A DNA stretch of 16,017 nucleotides. It comes from Methanoregula sp. UBA276 (GTDB lineage Archaea; Halobacteriota; Methanomicrobia; Methanomicrobiales; Methanospirillaceae). The stretch's first letter is position 1. The number at the start of each line of letters is the position of its first letter. The stretch spans positions 17,428 through 33,444 of the forward strand of contig DANA01000115.1 in assembly GCA_002508495.1 (NCBI GenBank), written 5' to 3'. Positions 1 to 7,143 of the stretch are shown here, piece by piece. Under the pieces are notes generated by a model, which saw nothing but the letters and a program-made list of their open reading frames with translations, was not told the DNA's origin and ran no database searches. The position numbers and the translations under genes are program-made.

Positions 1-63
1 TTTATCTTATTCATGCAGATTTCATATCAAATACTTTATACAATAGTCTGGACAGATATTCAC

Positions 64-75
64 CCATATATATGG
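64..75 (+). promoter_or_regulatory. Candidate TATA element, 12-bp palindrome
   Basis: CCATATATATGG is a perfect 12-base palindrome in the AT-rich stretch before the first gene. It would fit an archaeal TATA box with a transcript start near position 95 and a leader of about 40 bases. A second AT-rich candidate, TTTATACA, lies near 35-42. Which one is used cannot be decided from sequence alone. I see no gene in positions 1-133. Confidence 0.35.
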
Positions 76-121
76 ATTTTCAAATAGTACAGCCCGTTGC
101 CCTCATAACCATTCAGTCCAC

Positions 122-126
122 GGAGG
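122..126 (+). promoter_or_regulatory. Shine-Dalgarno site of the zinc-ribbon gene
   Basis: GGAGG ends 7 bases before the ATG at 134. It matches the archaeal anti-Shine-Dalgarno sequence and supports this start. Confidence 0.7.
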
Positions 127-133
127 CACCACT

Positions 134-388
134 ATGAGCGCGGAACTCCCCTTCCGGTGCCCGAAATGCGGTTACCGAAGTAATGCATTCCGCATGGTCT
201 GTCCCGGGTGTGGTCGGCGGTTTGTCCGGGACTATATCGATACGCGGCTGCATCCCCGTGACCCGGACCTGACCGGTGTCTGCACGAGCCGGTTCTGGAT
301 ATGGGTCTTCCTGATCTTCACCCTCGGGGGGGTCGCCCTCGGGTTGCTCCTTAATCTCGGCCTTATCGCGTGTGCCGGGGGAGGTTGA
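134..388 (+). CDS. Small zinc-ribbon membrane protein
   Basis: An 84-residue protein of unknown function. The N-terminal part has two CxxC pairs (CPKC at residues 9-12 and CPGC at 23-26), the pattern of a single zinc ribbon. After a charged linker, residues about 54-80 form one hydrophobic membrane segment, and the protein ends in a short glycine run. The ribbon would probably face the cytoplasm, although this is inference. The start is an ATG with a good GGAGG site upstream. The stop codon lies just before the GTG of the next small membrane gene and inside its ribosome-binding region, so the two are probably translated together. Zinc ribbon plus one membrane helix is a common archaeal architecture and does not identify a function. 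Confidence 0.8.
   Translation: MSAELPFRCPKCGYRSNAFRMVCPGCGRRFVRDYIDTRLHPRDPDLTGVCTSRFWIWVFLIFTLGGVALGLLLNLGLIACAGGG
381..385 (+). promoter_or_regulatory. Shine-Dalgarno site deciding the GTG start at 394
   Basis: GAGGT, preceded by a G run, overlaps the end of the zinc-ribbon gene and ends 8 bases before GTG 394. The placement suggests translational coupling. It favours 394 over the longer GTG start at 370. Confidence 0.55.
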
Positions 389-393
389 GTACG

Positions 394-660
394 GTGTCCC
401 TGCGCCGGGCCGGAGACGGGCCCGTGAGAGTGAAGCACGAGCGGACCCTCGGGGTGTTCATCGTTGTCATGGTAACCGTCGGGTTATCAGCCGTTCTGGG
501 GAATTATGCCGCGATACAGATGGCAGAACAGACCATGGTGAAGAATTCCCTGCTCTGCCAGATCCTCTTCCTTGCCGGGCTGGTGGCGGGTTGTGCTCTC
601 ATCCTCGCATACCAGACATGGGAGCGTGACCAGGTCCGCCAAAGTAGTGGTGAGGAGTGA
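394..660 (+). CDS. Small membrane protein with two membrane segments
   Basis: An 88-residue protein of no recognised family. It has a basic N-terminus, a hydrophobic segment around residues 20-40, a short polar loop, a second segment around 54-73, and a charged, polar C-terminal tail rich in Arg, Gln and Glu. Three GTG starts are possible: 370, 394 and 424. I prefer 394 because of the GAGGT site 8 bases upstream. GTG 424 also has a GGAGA-like site and would give a protein beginning MRVKHERTLG, so it remains a real alternative. The gene follows the zinc-ribbon gene by 5 bases and is probably co-transcribed. A role as its membrane partner is only a guess from position. Confidence 0.7.
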   Translation: MSLRRAGDGPVRVKHERTLGVFIVVMVTVGLSAVLGNYAAIQMAEQTMVKNSLLCQILFLAGLVAGCALILAYQTWERDQVRQSSGEE

Positions 661-663
661 TTG

Positions 664-984
664 AGATTTTCCAGAACTCGGGGGGGATCCCATGCTGACC
701 CCCCACCCAACAATTTTCAAAAACAATCGGACCTCCCCACCCTATGATGGGGGGGTATGCTGTTGACCCCCTCCCCCCCTTGTCTCCCGGGAGCCCCCCC
801 TTATCAATTTCGGGTAGCAGGCCGTTTTCCCCATTCACCCCGGAAGTTCCAGAGGAAATGGGGGGATAACGTGTGCGAAAAAACAGGGCTTACTCAATTA
901 TGGGGAGGGGGGTCAGCGGGTAACCCCCCCCTTGAATTTTTTTCCAAACGATCATACCCCCCTGGCATGGGGGTGGGGGGGTAG
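664..984. repeat. G/C-tract repeat modules, partly inverted
   Basis: Two related segments, about 664-758 and 903-984, share short modules in opposite orientation. GCTGACCCCCC at 694-704 is the exact reverse complement of GGGGGGTCAGC at 907-917. GGGGGGTAT at 750-758 is the exact reverse complement of ATACCCCCC at 954-962. AT-rich linkers with AATTTT and AATC/GATC blocks separate the modules in both segments. The order of the modules relative to orientation differs between segments, as if they came from one tandem array. A third, weaker module (a G run, TATGCTG, then a C run) spans about 749-780. G runs facing C runs could fold into hairpins or quadruplexes. The function is unknown. Confidence 0.6.
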
Positions 985-1051
985 TGTCCGGCAATGATTG
1001 GAAATGGGATAATCATGGCCGGGCGGTTTGTGGTTGGGGCACCGCGGAAAA

Positions 1052-1073
1052 ATCAGGGTCCTGATCCTGGATC
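1052..1073. promoter_or_regulatory. Overlapping palindromes upstream of asnB
   Basis: ATCAGG-GT-CCTGAT (1052-1065) overlaps GATCC-T-GGATC (1063-1073); both are perfect. They lie about 50-75 bases before the asnB ATG, a plausible place for a regulator to bind. The assignment rests on symmetry alone. Confidence 0.3.
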
Positions 1074-1092
1074 TCCCGGTTCCCCACCCATC

Positions 1093-1099
1093 CTTAATA
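1093..1099 (+). promoter_or_regulatory. Weak TATA-like element of asnB
   Basis: TTAATAA lies 26-32 bases before the asnB ATG, and no Shine-Dalgarno site precedes that ATG. Together these fit a leaderless transcript. The match to a TATA box is only moderate. Confidence 0.35.
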
Positions 1100-1124
1100 A
1101 TCCCCGCCACCCACCTTTACCATA

Positions 1125-2954
1125 ATGTGCGGCATTGCAGGCCAGTTCTGTTTTGATGGCAGGATACCGGACGAGCCCCTCCTTACCATTATGGGAGACC
1201 GGCTCGCCCACCGTGGGCCGGACGGGAGCGGCAGCCACATCCGGGGCTCTGCCGGGCTCGTCCACCGCAGGCTTGCCATCATCGACCTTTCCGATGAGGG
1301 GCTGCAGCCAATGACGAGCGAGGACGGCACCCTCTGGATCGTATTCAACGGTGAGATCTACAACTACGTAGAACTCCGCGAAGAACTGGTTGCACGAGGG
1401 CATCGTTTCCACTCGCGATCCGACACCGAAGTCATCCTGCACGCGTACGAAGAATGGGGAGCGGACTGCCTTTCGAGGTTTAACGGTATGTGGGGCTTTG
1501 CCATCTTCGACGAGAACAGGAACGAACTCTTCTGCGCCCGGGACCGGTTCGGGATCAAGCCGTTCTATTATGCCATTATTGACGGATCGTTCTTCTTTGC
1601 TTCGGAGATCAAGGCCCTGCTCGCCCACCCCGGGATTGGATTACAGCCGGACGATGCAACGCTCGGAACCTACCTCGCGTGGGGGGTGCAGGACCATTCC
1701 GGCTGCACGATGTTCGACGGCATCCTTCAGCTGGAGCCGGCCCATGCAATGTTCGTGAGTGCCCATGGACCCAAAACGCCGTTCCGGTACTGGAGCACGG
1801 GAGTGAACCCGATGATCACATCGGATGGTACGGATGATGCTATCGCTGCAAAACTCCGCGAAAAACTCACGGACGCAACCCGTATCCATTTGAGGAGCGA
1901 CGTTGCTGTCGGCACCTGCCTCTCAGGAGGGATTGATTCCTCAACGCTCACCGCCATCATCAACTCGCTTATCCGGAACGAAGCACCGGCAAGCGTCGGG
2001 GAGCGGCAGAAGACCTTCTCGGTGGTCTTCTCCGACCGGCGGTTCGATGAGAGCCGGTTTGTGGATGCGGTCATTGCCGCCACCGGTGTCGATGCGTACC
2101 GCACCGAACCCTCTCCCGAAAGGCTCTGGGACGATATCCGCCGGCTCGTTTACATGCAGGACGAACCATTCGGTTCCCTCTCTATCTATGCCCAGTACTG
2201 CGTGATGCGCCTTGCAAAAGAGAGGGTCAAGGTCGTACTGGACGGTCAGGGGGCTGACGAGCTCCTCGGGGGATACCTCGCGTACCAGGGCAGTTACCAC
2301 CGGGGACTCATCCATTCCCTCCATTGGCTGACCGCAGCCCGGGAAATCTGCTCCAGCTTCCGGCACCATGGGAGGTTCTTTGCCTCTGCTGCCGGCCAGC
2401 TCCTCGCACGGAAAAGTCGTCGCGGTCTGCTCCGGATTGCCGGTCCGGAAGTCAAACGGTATAGCGGCAGCCTCGATGTCGTCCTCGCCCGGGAACTCGC
2501 GTCCACCAACCTGCCGGCCCTCCTCCATTACGAAGACCGGAACGCCATGGCCTTCTCTATCGAGTCCCGGGTGCCGTACCTCGACTACCGTTTCGTCGAG
2601 TTCGTCTGCGCTCTCCCGCTCGACCAGAAGATCCGTCGCGGGGTCACCAAAATCGCGCTGCGCAATGCCATCCGGGGAATCGTGCCCGAATCCATACGCT
2701 GCCGGATGGACAAGATGGGTTTTGTCACTCCCGAGGAGGTCTGGATGAAGGAAGACCTCCGGCCCTTTGTCCTTGAAATCCTCTCATCCGCCACCTTTTC
2801 AGGAAGGAAATACTGGGACGCCGATGCGGTTACCAGGAACTATCTCGCGTTCCTTGAGGGGAAGTCCCGCTACTCCCCCGAAGTCTGGCGGATCCTCTGC
2901 ACCGAACTCTGGCTCCGGGAGTTCTTTGACACAAGGGGGAGTGCTCCCGCATAA
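1125..2954 (+). CDS. asnB: Asparagine synthase (glutamine-hydrolysing)
   Basis: Makes asparagine from aspartate, ATP and glutamine in the cytoplasm. The protein has 609 residues, normal for the family. It begins MCGIAG, so Cys2 would become the N-terminal nucleophile of the class II glutaminase domain (about 2-190). That domain also shows RR at 48-49, NGEIYN at 75-80 and SDTE at 99-102. The synthetase domain (about 240-600) has the ATP-pyrophosphatase loop SGGIDSS at 267-273 and DGQGADELLGGY near 373-384. The start is fixed because Cys must follow Met directly. Paralogues of this family often sit in polysaccharide clusters and amidate sugars or peptides. The manC-type gene next door leaves that option open, so the exact acceptor is uncertain although both active sites look complete. 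Confidence 0.93.
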   Translation: MCGIAGQFCFDGRIPDEPLLTIMGDRLAHRGPDGSGSHIRGSAGLVHRRLAIIDLSDEGLQPMTSEDGTLWIVFNGEIYNYVELREELVARGHRFHSRSDTEVILHAYEEWGADCLSRFNGMWGFAIFDENRNELFCARDRFGIKPFYYAIIDGSFFFASEIKALLAHPGIGLQPDDATLGTYLAWGVQDHSGCTMFDGILQLEPAHAMFVSAHGPKTPFRYWSTGVNPMITSDGTDDAIAAKLREKLTDATRIHLRSDVAVGTCLSGGIDSSTLTAIINSLIRNEAPASVGERQKTFSVVFSDRRFDESRFVDAVIAATGVDAYRTEPSPERLWDDIRRLVYMQDEPFGSLSIYAQYCVMRLAKERVKVVLDGQGADELLGGYLAYQGSYHRGLIHSLHWLTAAREICSSFRHHGRFFASAAGQLLARKSRRGLLRIAGPEVKRYSGSLDVVLARELASTNLPALLHYEDRNAMAFSIESRVPYLDYRFVEFVCALPLDQKIRRGVTKIALRNAIRGIVPESIRCRMDKMGFVTPEEVWMKEDLRPFVLEILSSATFSGRKYWDADAVTRNYLAFLEGKSRYSPEVWRILCTELWLREFFDTRGSAPA

Positions 2955-2981
2955 AATACCGCAAACGCGGGGATCGAATCC

Positions 2982-2987
2982 TATAAA
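2982..2987 (+). promoter_or_regulatory. TATA box of the manC-type gene
   Basis: TATAAA lies 28 bases after the asnB stop and 74 bases before the ATG at 3061. It would place the transcript start near 3010 with a leader of about 50 bases. It suggests that the manC-type gene has its own promoter. Confidence 0.5.
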
Positions 2988-3060
2988 TGGTCTCTTTTGC
3001 GATATTCCTGTACGAGAACAGCCGGTGGTGCATCGTCATGCCGGTACATCCAGGTTTTCT

Positions 3061-4410
3061 ATGAAGTCCATCATCCTTGCCGGCGGCGTGGGAACAAGGC
3101 TCTGGCCGCTCTCCCGCGAGTATTATCCCAAGCAGTTCATCCAGCTCGATGAAAAGTCCCTCTTCCAGCGGACCTACGAACGCTCACTCCGCCTTTCGGG
3201 ATCGAACGGCATCTTTGTTGTGACCAGCGAGATCCACCAGTACCTGGTGCAGAACCAGGTCGAAGAACTCGGGCAAACCCTCGATGACGAACATCTCCTT
3301 GTCGAACCTGTTGGGAAGAATATCCTCCCGGCGATAACCTGGGCACTGCAGCGGATACGGGGGATGGACGGGAACGGAACGGCAGTTGTCTTTCCTAGCG
3401 ACCACATTCTGGGTGACGGGGCCCTCGACCAGATACGGGCTGCCATGCCTCTCGCACAGGATCGTCTTGTTACCTTCGGGATCCAGCCTTCCTCCCCCCA
3501 CACGGGATACGGATATATAAAACCCGTAGCCTCCATTCCGGGCGGGTTTATCGTCGACTAGTTCCGGGAGAAACCGGATGATGCTACTGCCGCAGAATAC
3601 GTCAGGAACGGGTACTTATGGAACAGCGGGATCTTCCTGCTCTCGACCGGCTGCTTCTTTGAAGAACTGGCCCGGCACCAGCCCGCCCTTGCAACCGCAT
3701 TTTCCAAAGACGCGTATTCAGAGTATTCCACGCTTCCCTCCATCTCCATTGACTATGGGCTCCTAGAACACTCGAAGCGGGTCGCTGTTGTCCCGTTAAC
3801 AGCGGAATGGAGCGATCTTGGTACATTCAAGGCACTCTACGACCATGAGCCCCAGGACGCCGATAAGAATGTCGGTCCTGCTGAGTATATCGCAGCACAC
3901 GGGAACTATGTGTACGCACCGGGCAAGCATATCGGCCTGATCGGCGTCGACAACCTCGTGGTCGTGGATACCGCTGACGCCCTGCTCATATCTGACAACC
4001 GCGAGACAGAACGGGTCAAGGAGCTGGTGGGCCGGTTCAATGCTGCAGGCGACCCCGTAACCCGGTTCCACCGCCGGGTCCATCGCCCCTGGGGATCCTA
4101 CACCGTCCTTGAAGAGGGAGGGGCATACAAGATCAAGCGGGTAACGGTGAAACCCGGCGAGAGACTCTCCCTCCAGCTTCACCACCACCGGAGCGAGCAC
4201 TGGGTCGTTGTCCGGGGTACTGCTGAGGTGGAGCTCGATGGCGAGACCCGGCTCCTCCGGAAAGGTGAGAGTACCTTTGTCCGTGCCGGCGCCCTTCACC
4301 GGCTCAGGAACCCGGGCGTCATCCCCCTTGAGGTCATCGAGGTCCAGCTCGGGGAATATCTCGAAGAGGACGATATCGTGCGTTTCGACGATGAGTATGG
4401 CAGGGCGTAA
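3061..4410 (+). pseudogene. manC: Mannose-1-P guanylyltransferase/mannose-6-P isomerase with in-frame TAG
   Basis: The intact enzyme would isomerise fructose-6-P/mannose-6-P and make GDP-mannose from mannose-1-P and GTP. The frame runs 450 codons, close to the usual bifunctional length, but codon 167 (3559-3561) is TAG. Before it lie the nucleotidyltransferase signature GGVGTRLWPLSR (residues 8-19) with PKQF (23-26) and a PSDH motif. Directly after it the family continues without loss: FREKPD (168-173), YLWNSGIF (185-192), then the cupin isomerase domain from HRPWG (341-345) with the metal-site region HHHRSEH (374-380). No frameshift or second stop is present. The stop falls one residue before the F of the FxEKP motif, at a position I recall as variable. 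It may be a recent nonsense mutation, a sequencing or assembly error, or read-through. TAG also ends ygiQ and the GT39-like gene here, so TAG is a normal stop in this genome. Confidence 0.85.
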
Positions 4411-4513
4411 CGTCCCGGGTCCGTAGTCGGTTTACCTGGTATACATAGCATTTCATCAGGCGCTCCGAACACCAGTGGCTCCCTGGTTACGAGGGGGACA
4501 TGGTACTGGTCCT

Positions 4514-4540
4514 GGGAGGAACGTTCTTTGGACGTCTCCC
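4514..4540. terminator. Possible hairpin between convergent genes
   Basis: GGGAG-ga-ACGT and ACGT-ct-CCC form imperfect inverted arms between the end of the manC-type gene and the end of ygiQ. No clear T run follows on either strand, so a role in ending transcription is weakly supported. Confidence 0.25.
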
Positions 4541-4619
4541 ATCCGGCAGATCGTATGCCCGAAGGAAAGGCCTGGTGCAAAGGAAGTAACGTTCTGACGG
4601 GAGGGGGAGCTTGCGTACA

Positions 4620-6437
4620 CTATTTCTGTCGCTTCCCTTCCGGGGACCGTCGGGTGCGAGGCGAGGTGAACGTCCCGTTCCCGCTATATGCCGGCACATT
4701 TTTACCGGCAATATGGTACCCTTCCTCAACCAAACCCCTGTTTTTCCGGTCGCGGTACTGCATCAGGGCCCGCTGAATTCTTTTTTCATGCCCTTTCGGG
4801 ACATGCACCGGCCGCATCGTGAACGGGTCGAGGCCGGTATAATACATGCAGGTGGAGACGGTCATTGGCGTTGGCGTGAAGTCCTGGACCTGCTCGGTGT
4901 AGAGATGGTTCGTGCGGATATACTCCGCAAGCTCGACCATATCGGCAACCGTGCAGCCCGGGTGGCCGGACATGAAGTAGGGGAGGAGGTACTGCTTCTT
5001 CTTCTCCTGCAGGGCGGCAAACGTTTGCCGGAACGCATCGAAGACCTCCCGCGGCGGTTTGTTCATGAGGGATGTGACGCGGTCCGTAACATGCTCCGGT
5101 GCAACCTTCAGGTGGCCCGAGACATGGTGTTCGCAGATAAGGGGAAGGTAGGCACTGTCATCGGCCATCACGAGATCGTAGCGGATTCCGGAACCGATGA
5201 ATACCTTCCTGACGCCGGGGATGGCACGGATTGCCGCGAGCATCTCGCACTGCCGAAGGTGGCTGACGTCCAGGGTTTTGCACGCGGGGCTGCAGCGTTT
5301 GTCCGGGCAGGCCCCGGCGGCACTCCAGCGGGAGCAGGCCATGCCGTACATGTTCGCTGTCGGCCCCCCCACGTCCTGCACGATGCCTTTGAACTCCTTC
5401 ATCGCTGTCAGCTGCGTCACCTCGCGGACAAGGGAAGGAATGCTCCGGCTCTGGATGATCCGGCCCTGGTGGTGGGTCAGGGCACAGAACGAGCAGCCCC
5501 CAAAGCAGCCGCGGTGGCTGACGACCGAGAACTGGACCGGTTCAAGCGCTGGCACCGGCTCGCGGCAGGACGGGTGAGCCCGGCGGCTGAACGGGAGTTC
5601 ATAGATATGGTCGAGCTCTTCTGTTGCCAGCGGCCGGGCCGGGGGGTTCTGGATTACGACCGTCTTTGGGTGGGGCTGGGCAACAACCCGGCCGGCGACC
5701 GGATCTTGTTCACGGTAGTGGAGCGCGAAAGCACGGGCATAGGCGGTCTTGTCCCCTGCTACTTCAGTAAATGACGGGAGTTCGACAATTCCTTCCCGTG
5801 GCATCGCCCTCCACGACGCAAGGTCGATGCGGTACGCGGTGCCCCGGATATCGTGAAGGGCGCTCGCCGGCTCACCTGCGGCAAGCCTGCGGGCAATTTC
5901 GACGATAGCAAGTTCCGCCATGCCAAAGACGAGGAGGTTGGCAGGGGCATCGGCAAGGATTGCCTGCCGCACCCGATCCTGCCAGTAATCGTAATGGGCG
6001 AACCGGCGCAGGCTTGCCTCGATCCCGCCGATGACGATGGGCGTCTGAGGGAACAGTTCGTGAACTTTATTTGTATAGACCGTGGTTGCACGGTCCGGTC
6101 GCCGGAGAATACGGCCCGGGGAATAAACATCGTCGCTCCGCCGCTTCATGCTGGGGGTGAAGTTGTTCACCATCGAGTCGACGTTCCCTGAAGAGATACT
6201 AAAGAAGAGGCGGGGAGCGCCGAGTTTTTGGAAATCTGTGCCGGATTTCCAGTCCGGCTGCGCGATTATCCCGACCGTGAAGCCGGCATCCCAGAGTACC
6301 CTGCCGATAAGTGCGGTGCCAAACGCCGGGTGGTCGACATACGCATCGCCGGTTACCAGGATGACATCGAACCCGTCAGTGCCGATGCGCTTTTCCTCTT
6401 CGCGGCTCGTGGGGAGAAAACGGGGCTGGGGTAGCAT
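4620..6437 (-). CDS. YgiQ-type radical SAM protein
   Basis: A 605-residue member of the YgiQ (UPF0313) family, whose reaction is not known to me. The N-terminal part (about 1-290) begins with the family's FLPTSREE and DAYVDHPAFG features. The radical SAM core carries CFGGCSFC at 311-318 (Cys 311, 315, 318), which would bind the [4Fe-4S] cluster that cleaves S-adenosylmethionine. The last part has the conserved PYFMSGHPGC and DFTPTPMTVSTCMYYTG stretches of the family, followed by a short basic tail. The start ATG lacks a visible Shine-Dalgarno site. It lies 30 bases after the PPC-domain gene on the same strand, so translation from a shared message is likely. The gene is full length with no lesion and ends in TAG. 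Confidence 0.92.
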   Translation of the reverse strand: MLPQPRFLPTSREEEKRIGTDGFDVILVTGDAYVDHPAFGTALIGRVLWDAGFTVGIIAQPDWKSGTDFQKLGAPRLFFSISSGNVDSMVNNFTPSMKRRSDDVYSPGRILRRPDRATTVYTNKVHELFPQTPIVIGGIEASLRRFAHYDYWQDRVRQAILADAPANLLVFGMAELAIVEIARRLAAGEPASALHDIRGTAYRIDLASWRAMPREGIVELPSFTEVAGDKTAYARAFALHYREQDPVAGRVVAQPHPKTVVIQNPPARPLATEELDHIYELPFSRRAHPSCREPVPALEPVQFSVVSHRGCFGGCSFCALTHHQGRIIQSRSIPSLVREVTQLTAMKEFKGIVQDVGGPTANMYGMACSRWSAAGACPDKRCSPACKTLDVSHLRQCEMLAAIRAIPGVRKVFIGSGIRYDLVMADDSAYLPLICEHHVSGHLKVAPEHVTDRVTSLMNKPPREVFDAFRQTFAALQEKKKQYLLPYFMSGHPGCTVADMVELAEYIRTNHLYTEQVQDFTPTPMTVSTCMYYTGLDPFTMRPVHVPKGHEKRIQRALMQYRDRKNRGLVEEGYHIAGKNVPAYSGNGTFTSPRTRRSPEGKRQK

Positions 6438-6446
6438 GAAAAAGGA

Positions 6447-6464
6447 GATGAATTGACAATTATC
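6447..6464. promoter_or_regulatory. Inverted repeat between the PPC gene and ygiQ
   Basis: AATTG-A-CAATT (6451-6461) is perfect and extends to GAT/ATC arms with a one-base bulge. It fills most of the 30-base gap between the two genes, just before the ygiQ start. It could be a binding site or an RNA hairpin that affects ygiQ translation. Confidence 0.25.
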
Positions 6465-6467
6465 ACA

Positions 6468-7061
6468 TTACGACGTGGGTTTCCGGGTAAGGTCGCGGAT
6501 GATCTCGGCAAGACCGCCCGAAAGCTCGCCCTCCGGTTCCTGCTCTTTGAGGCCGGCAGGTTCGTCCTCTTCCTTATCCTGGGGGCCGCTCTCCTCGAGC
6601 GTCTTCTGGGCCTTGTTGCCGGTATCCCCGAGAACCGGGAGGTGGAGCTGCATTTTTTCGTCATACTCCCGCCGTGCGGAGAGCCCGGTGAACTCCTGGA
6701 TGATCGCCTCGACGATGAGGTAGGTGGTTGCCTGGTCCCGGAGGCACCCGGTCAGGGCATGGCCGGAACGGCCGACCGATGCATGAATGTGGACATGAGG
6801 GCCGCCCTCGCCGGGGTAGATCGTGCCGATTCCAAAGACCTCCCAGCCACCCTCGAACATGACAAAATGTGGGATTGGAGGGATGACCGGCTCCTCAGGA
6901 CCGGTGACCATCCTCCCGTCCATCAGGGCGCCAAGGAAGATGACCGATCCCGTAGCAATATTCTTCTCGGCAATGAAGGTGCGGATGGTGGCGAGCACAT
7001 CCTCTCCATCATCGATTCGCACGACAAAGACCCTTCCTACCTGCCCTTCCGCATATTGCAT
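6468..7061 (-). CDS. PPC-domain (DUF296) protein with acidic tail
   Basis: A 197-residue protein. Residues about 1-140 match the PPC/DUF296 domain (shared by plants and prokaryotes): an N-terminal strand pattern FVVRIDDGEDVLATI, then GSVIFLGAL, and the hallmark GPHVHIHASVGR with three spaced histidines that could bind metal. Plant members of this family sit next to AT-hooks in DNA-binding proteins, but prokaryotic stand-alone members have no agreed function. The tail after about residue 145 is rich in Glu, Asp, Lys and Gly and is probably disordered. The ATG has an AAGGGGAA site about 10 bases upstream and a TATA-like element further up. It is followed by ygiQ and probably co-transcribed with it. 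Confidence 0.85.
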   Translation of the reverse strand: MQYAEGQVGRVFVVRIDDGEDVLATIRTFIAEKNIATGSVIFLGALMDGRMVTGPEEPVIPPIPHFVMFEGGWEVFGIGTIYPGEGGPHVHIHASVGRSGHALTGCLRDQATTYLIVEAIIQEFTGLSARREYDEKMQLHLPVLGDTGNKAQKTLEESGPQDKEEDEPAGLKEQEPEGELSGGLAEIIRDLTRKPTS

Positions 7062-7102
7062 ACGATCAGATTCCCCTTCTCGTATTCATATGGTTTGTGC
7101 GG

Positions 7103-7112
7103 GTTTATATTC
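7103..7112 (-). promoter_or_regulatory. TATA element of the PPC gene/ygiQ unit
   Basis: On the minus strand this reads GAATATAAAC. It sits 42-51 bases before the PPC ATG, placing the transcript start near 7080 with a leader of about 20 bases that holds the AAGGGGAA site. Confidence 0.5.
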
Positions 7113-7143
7113 TTGAAGGGATTGCATGCGGGGTTGTGGGGGC

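Larger units (their letters stand above)
661..1124. other. 464-base non-coding stretch with G/C tracts
   Basis: No convincing gene lies here. Open frames that cross the stretch read mainly through G and C runs and give Gly/Pro-rich peptides with no start signal. Positions 664-984 hold repeat modules, described separately. Positions 829-835 (CCCCATT) and 857-863 (AATGGGG) could pair as a 7-bp stem. Positions 985-1124 hold two overlapping short palindromes and a possible asnB promoter. Confidence 0.7.

Noticed and set aside
370..393. Longer start (GTG 370) for the second small membrane gene
   Set aside because: It would begin inside the upstream gene without a ribosome site, while GTG 394 has GAGGT at the right distance.
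599..984. Open frames on both strands through the G/C tracts (minus 599-838, plus 757-984)
   Set aside because: They read through repeat modules, give Gly/Pro-rich peptides, and have no ribosome site. Their mutual likeness comes from the repeated DNA.
1053..1628. Minus-strand open frame opposite the start of asnB, and similar frames at 1941-2528
   Set aside because: Antisense to a well-supported gene, with no domain features.
3559..3561. Pyrrolysine insertion at the TAG
   Set aside because: Pyrrolysine is not expected in Methanomicrobiales or in this enzyme family. TAG ends two other genes here, and no downstream signal is visible. Left only as a remote option.
3910..4410. Separate cupin-type mannose-6-phosphate isomerase gene from a GTG start
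   Set aside because: It is in the same frame as the manC-type gene, and homology extends upstream without a break to the TAG. It is better read as the second half of one interrupted gene. Independent translation cannot be excluded.
4611..5774. Long plus-strand open frame (387 codons) opposite ygiQ
   Set aside because: It is antisense to a clear YgiQ protein with intact motifs, has no recognisable domains, and is explained by GC-rich codon bias.
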